Shown here one piece after another: positions 31,503 through 32,479 of a stretch of DNA of 32,479 bases. The notes under the pieces were generated by a model. The model saw only the letters and a list, made by a program, of their open reading frames with translations, searched no databases and had not been told where the DNA came from. A program made the translations under genes and the position numbers. How positions within the stretch are numbered: the first letter of the stretch is position 1; each line of letters begins with the position of its first letter. Origin of the DNA: Ignavibacteria bacterium (GTDB lineage: Bacteria > Bacteroidota > Ignavibacteria > Kapaibacteriales > UBA2268); NCBI GenBank assembly GCA_016844745.1, contig JAERMQ010000066.1, positions 1-32,479 of the forward strand, written 5' to 3'.

Positions 31503-32393
31503 CTATTTCACCGAAATCAACTTACCGGTATGTACTCTTTCCCCTGCCTGCAGCTTATAAAAATAAAATCCCGGCGCTAAACCGGCAGCATCGAATTCGG
31601 CAATGTGTTCGCCTGTTTCCTGAACAGAATTGACAATAGCAGCCGCTTCATTGCCCAATGCGTCATAAATAGTGAGCTTTACCAATGCAGATTTTGAAAG
31701 AAAATACCTGATATTTGTAGTACCAGAAAAGGGATTGGGATAAACCAATGGTTCTGTATTATCGGGCTTTGGAATGTAATCAACATCGGTCAAATAATCC
31801 GATTTCCACACCCAGACGCTGCCGTCGGCGCATCCGGTTGCGAAGTGTATTCCGTCCGGCGAAACAGCAAGGGCTGTGATTGCGGAAGGAAGCTTGGCGT
31901 GGTCAACAAATTTTCTCTGCTCCAAATCGAATATATCAATTGTTCTATCCGAATGGTAAGTGAAAATTTGTCTGCCGTTTGGCGAAAATACAATATTCTC
32001 GAAATTGATTTTACCTGTAAAAATAGTATCGGTCTTATTTAAATCCTCCATTTTCTTTCTGAGCAGCATTCCATTTGACATACCGATATATATATCTGTA
32101 CTGGTGGGAATGAAGGCTGATGAAATTGTTTTGGCGTTTGAATCAATATTTCCCTTATAAATTAGCTCGTTGTAATTTTTATAAATATTTAAATAAGAAT
32201 ACCAATTATCATATATTACCAAATATTTACTATTTTTTGAATTTGAAATCATATATTCTTCATGATAATATGGACGGTTAGCAACATAAAAAAGTTTATC
32301 AAGCTTTTTATTGTTACCATAATAAATATAAATCAAATTACAAGTAGAAGTACCATTAATTTTAGTATAGTCATCTTCTGAATAATACCTTAA
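31503..32393 (-). pseudogene. 5'-truncated WD40-repeat protein with T9SS sorting domain
   Basis: The frame is open from an in-frame TGA at 32394-32396 and has no ATG near its start. Codons between 32393 and a TTG at 32336 (LRYYSEDDYTKINGTS) already look like genuine protein, and no signal peptide is present. The readable part has beta-propeller character, with two clear WD40-like units (FSPNGRQIFTYHSDRTIDIF and AVSPDGIHFATGCADGSVWV). It ends with a type A Por sorting domain (VYPNPFSGTTNIRYFLSK to GKLISVK). An exported T9SS substrate must have a signal peptide, so this looks like the 3' part of a larger gene cut by deletion or a frameshift. If expressed from TTG it would give 277 residues that could not be exported. 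Confidence 0.72.
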
Positions 32394-32402
32394 TCAGTGA
32401 GT

Positions 32403-32434
32403 AAAAATCAGATGATAGAATTAGCCTGATTTTT
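32403..32434. terminator. Possible bidirectional terminator hairpin
   Basis: AAAAATCAG and CTGATTTTT (9-bp stem, 14-nt loop) give an A-run and a T-run on either side. It lies just upstream of the truncated WD40 gene, which suggests that sequence beyond it belongs to a different transcription unit. Nothing coding is seen in the last 86 bases. Confidence 0.4.
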
Positions 32435-32479
32435 ATACAAATTTTTTAATTTCAGCGATATGTGCTAATTTTCCTTATT

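Overview
The window is AT-rich (roughly one third G+C by eye), gene-dense bacterial chromosome. Two secreted proteins end in a Por-type (type IX secretion) sorting domain, one intergenic region has a Bacteroidota-type -33/-7 promoter (TTTG-N17-TAnnTTTG), and many starts lack a Shine-Dalgarno. This points to the FCB group: Bacteroidota or a relative such as Ignavibacteria or Kapabacteria. The exact lineage cannot be settled by eye. A canonical parS site near 23.55 kb indicates a chromosome, possibly on the origin-proximal side. No rRNA, tRNA or CRISPR array was seen.

Layout. 1-925: wreckage of mobile and conflict genes (a type ISP methylase fragment, an IS remnant, a truncated VapC toxin with an intact DUF2281 antitoxin) and a GC-rich patch. 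927-1230: two tandem 136-bp cloverleaf-like palindromic repeats. 1249-5558 (minus strand): miaB, a YoeB-type toxin-antitoxin pair, metK and a sugar-phosphate nucleotidylyltransferase, separated by large C/G-tract palindromes. 5849-8113: a secreted GH51-like glycosidase. 8207-10490: an exported protein of unknown function and a protein made of two RAM-like domains. 10817-16880: a three-gene redox operon (NuoE-like, NuoF-like, and a 1255-residue fusion of a NuoG-type N-terminus, a GltD/NfnB-type flavoprotein and a degenerate molybdopterin oxidoreductase).

17056-20728 is a probable defence segment: an ATPase + DUF4276-like TOPRIM pair, followed by a one-protein OLD-like ATPase-TOPRIM nuclease. 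20976-23391 holds a membrane-like exported protein convergent with a CheY-CheB fusion. 23.55 kb carries a parS pair. 23623-28178 (minus) holds an ABC-2 permease, a divergent DprA and a RecQ helicase fused to a ComF-like phosphoribosyltransferase. The last two are separated by twelve copies of a 7-bp repeat. 28312-30928 pairs a non-canonical Nramp transporter with a soluble MgtE-N/CBS protein that lacks the MgtE channel. The right end has dispersed repeats and a truncated WD40/T9SS gene.

The strongest candidates for something new are the DprA/RecQ-ComF pair, the consecutive ATPase/TOPRIM modules, the NuoEF/NuoG-GltD redox complex, and the Nramp/MgtE-sensor pair. The window is also rich in small palindromes. 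Several lie inside or against coding sequences and appear to have been translated into protein N-termini or loops.
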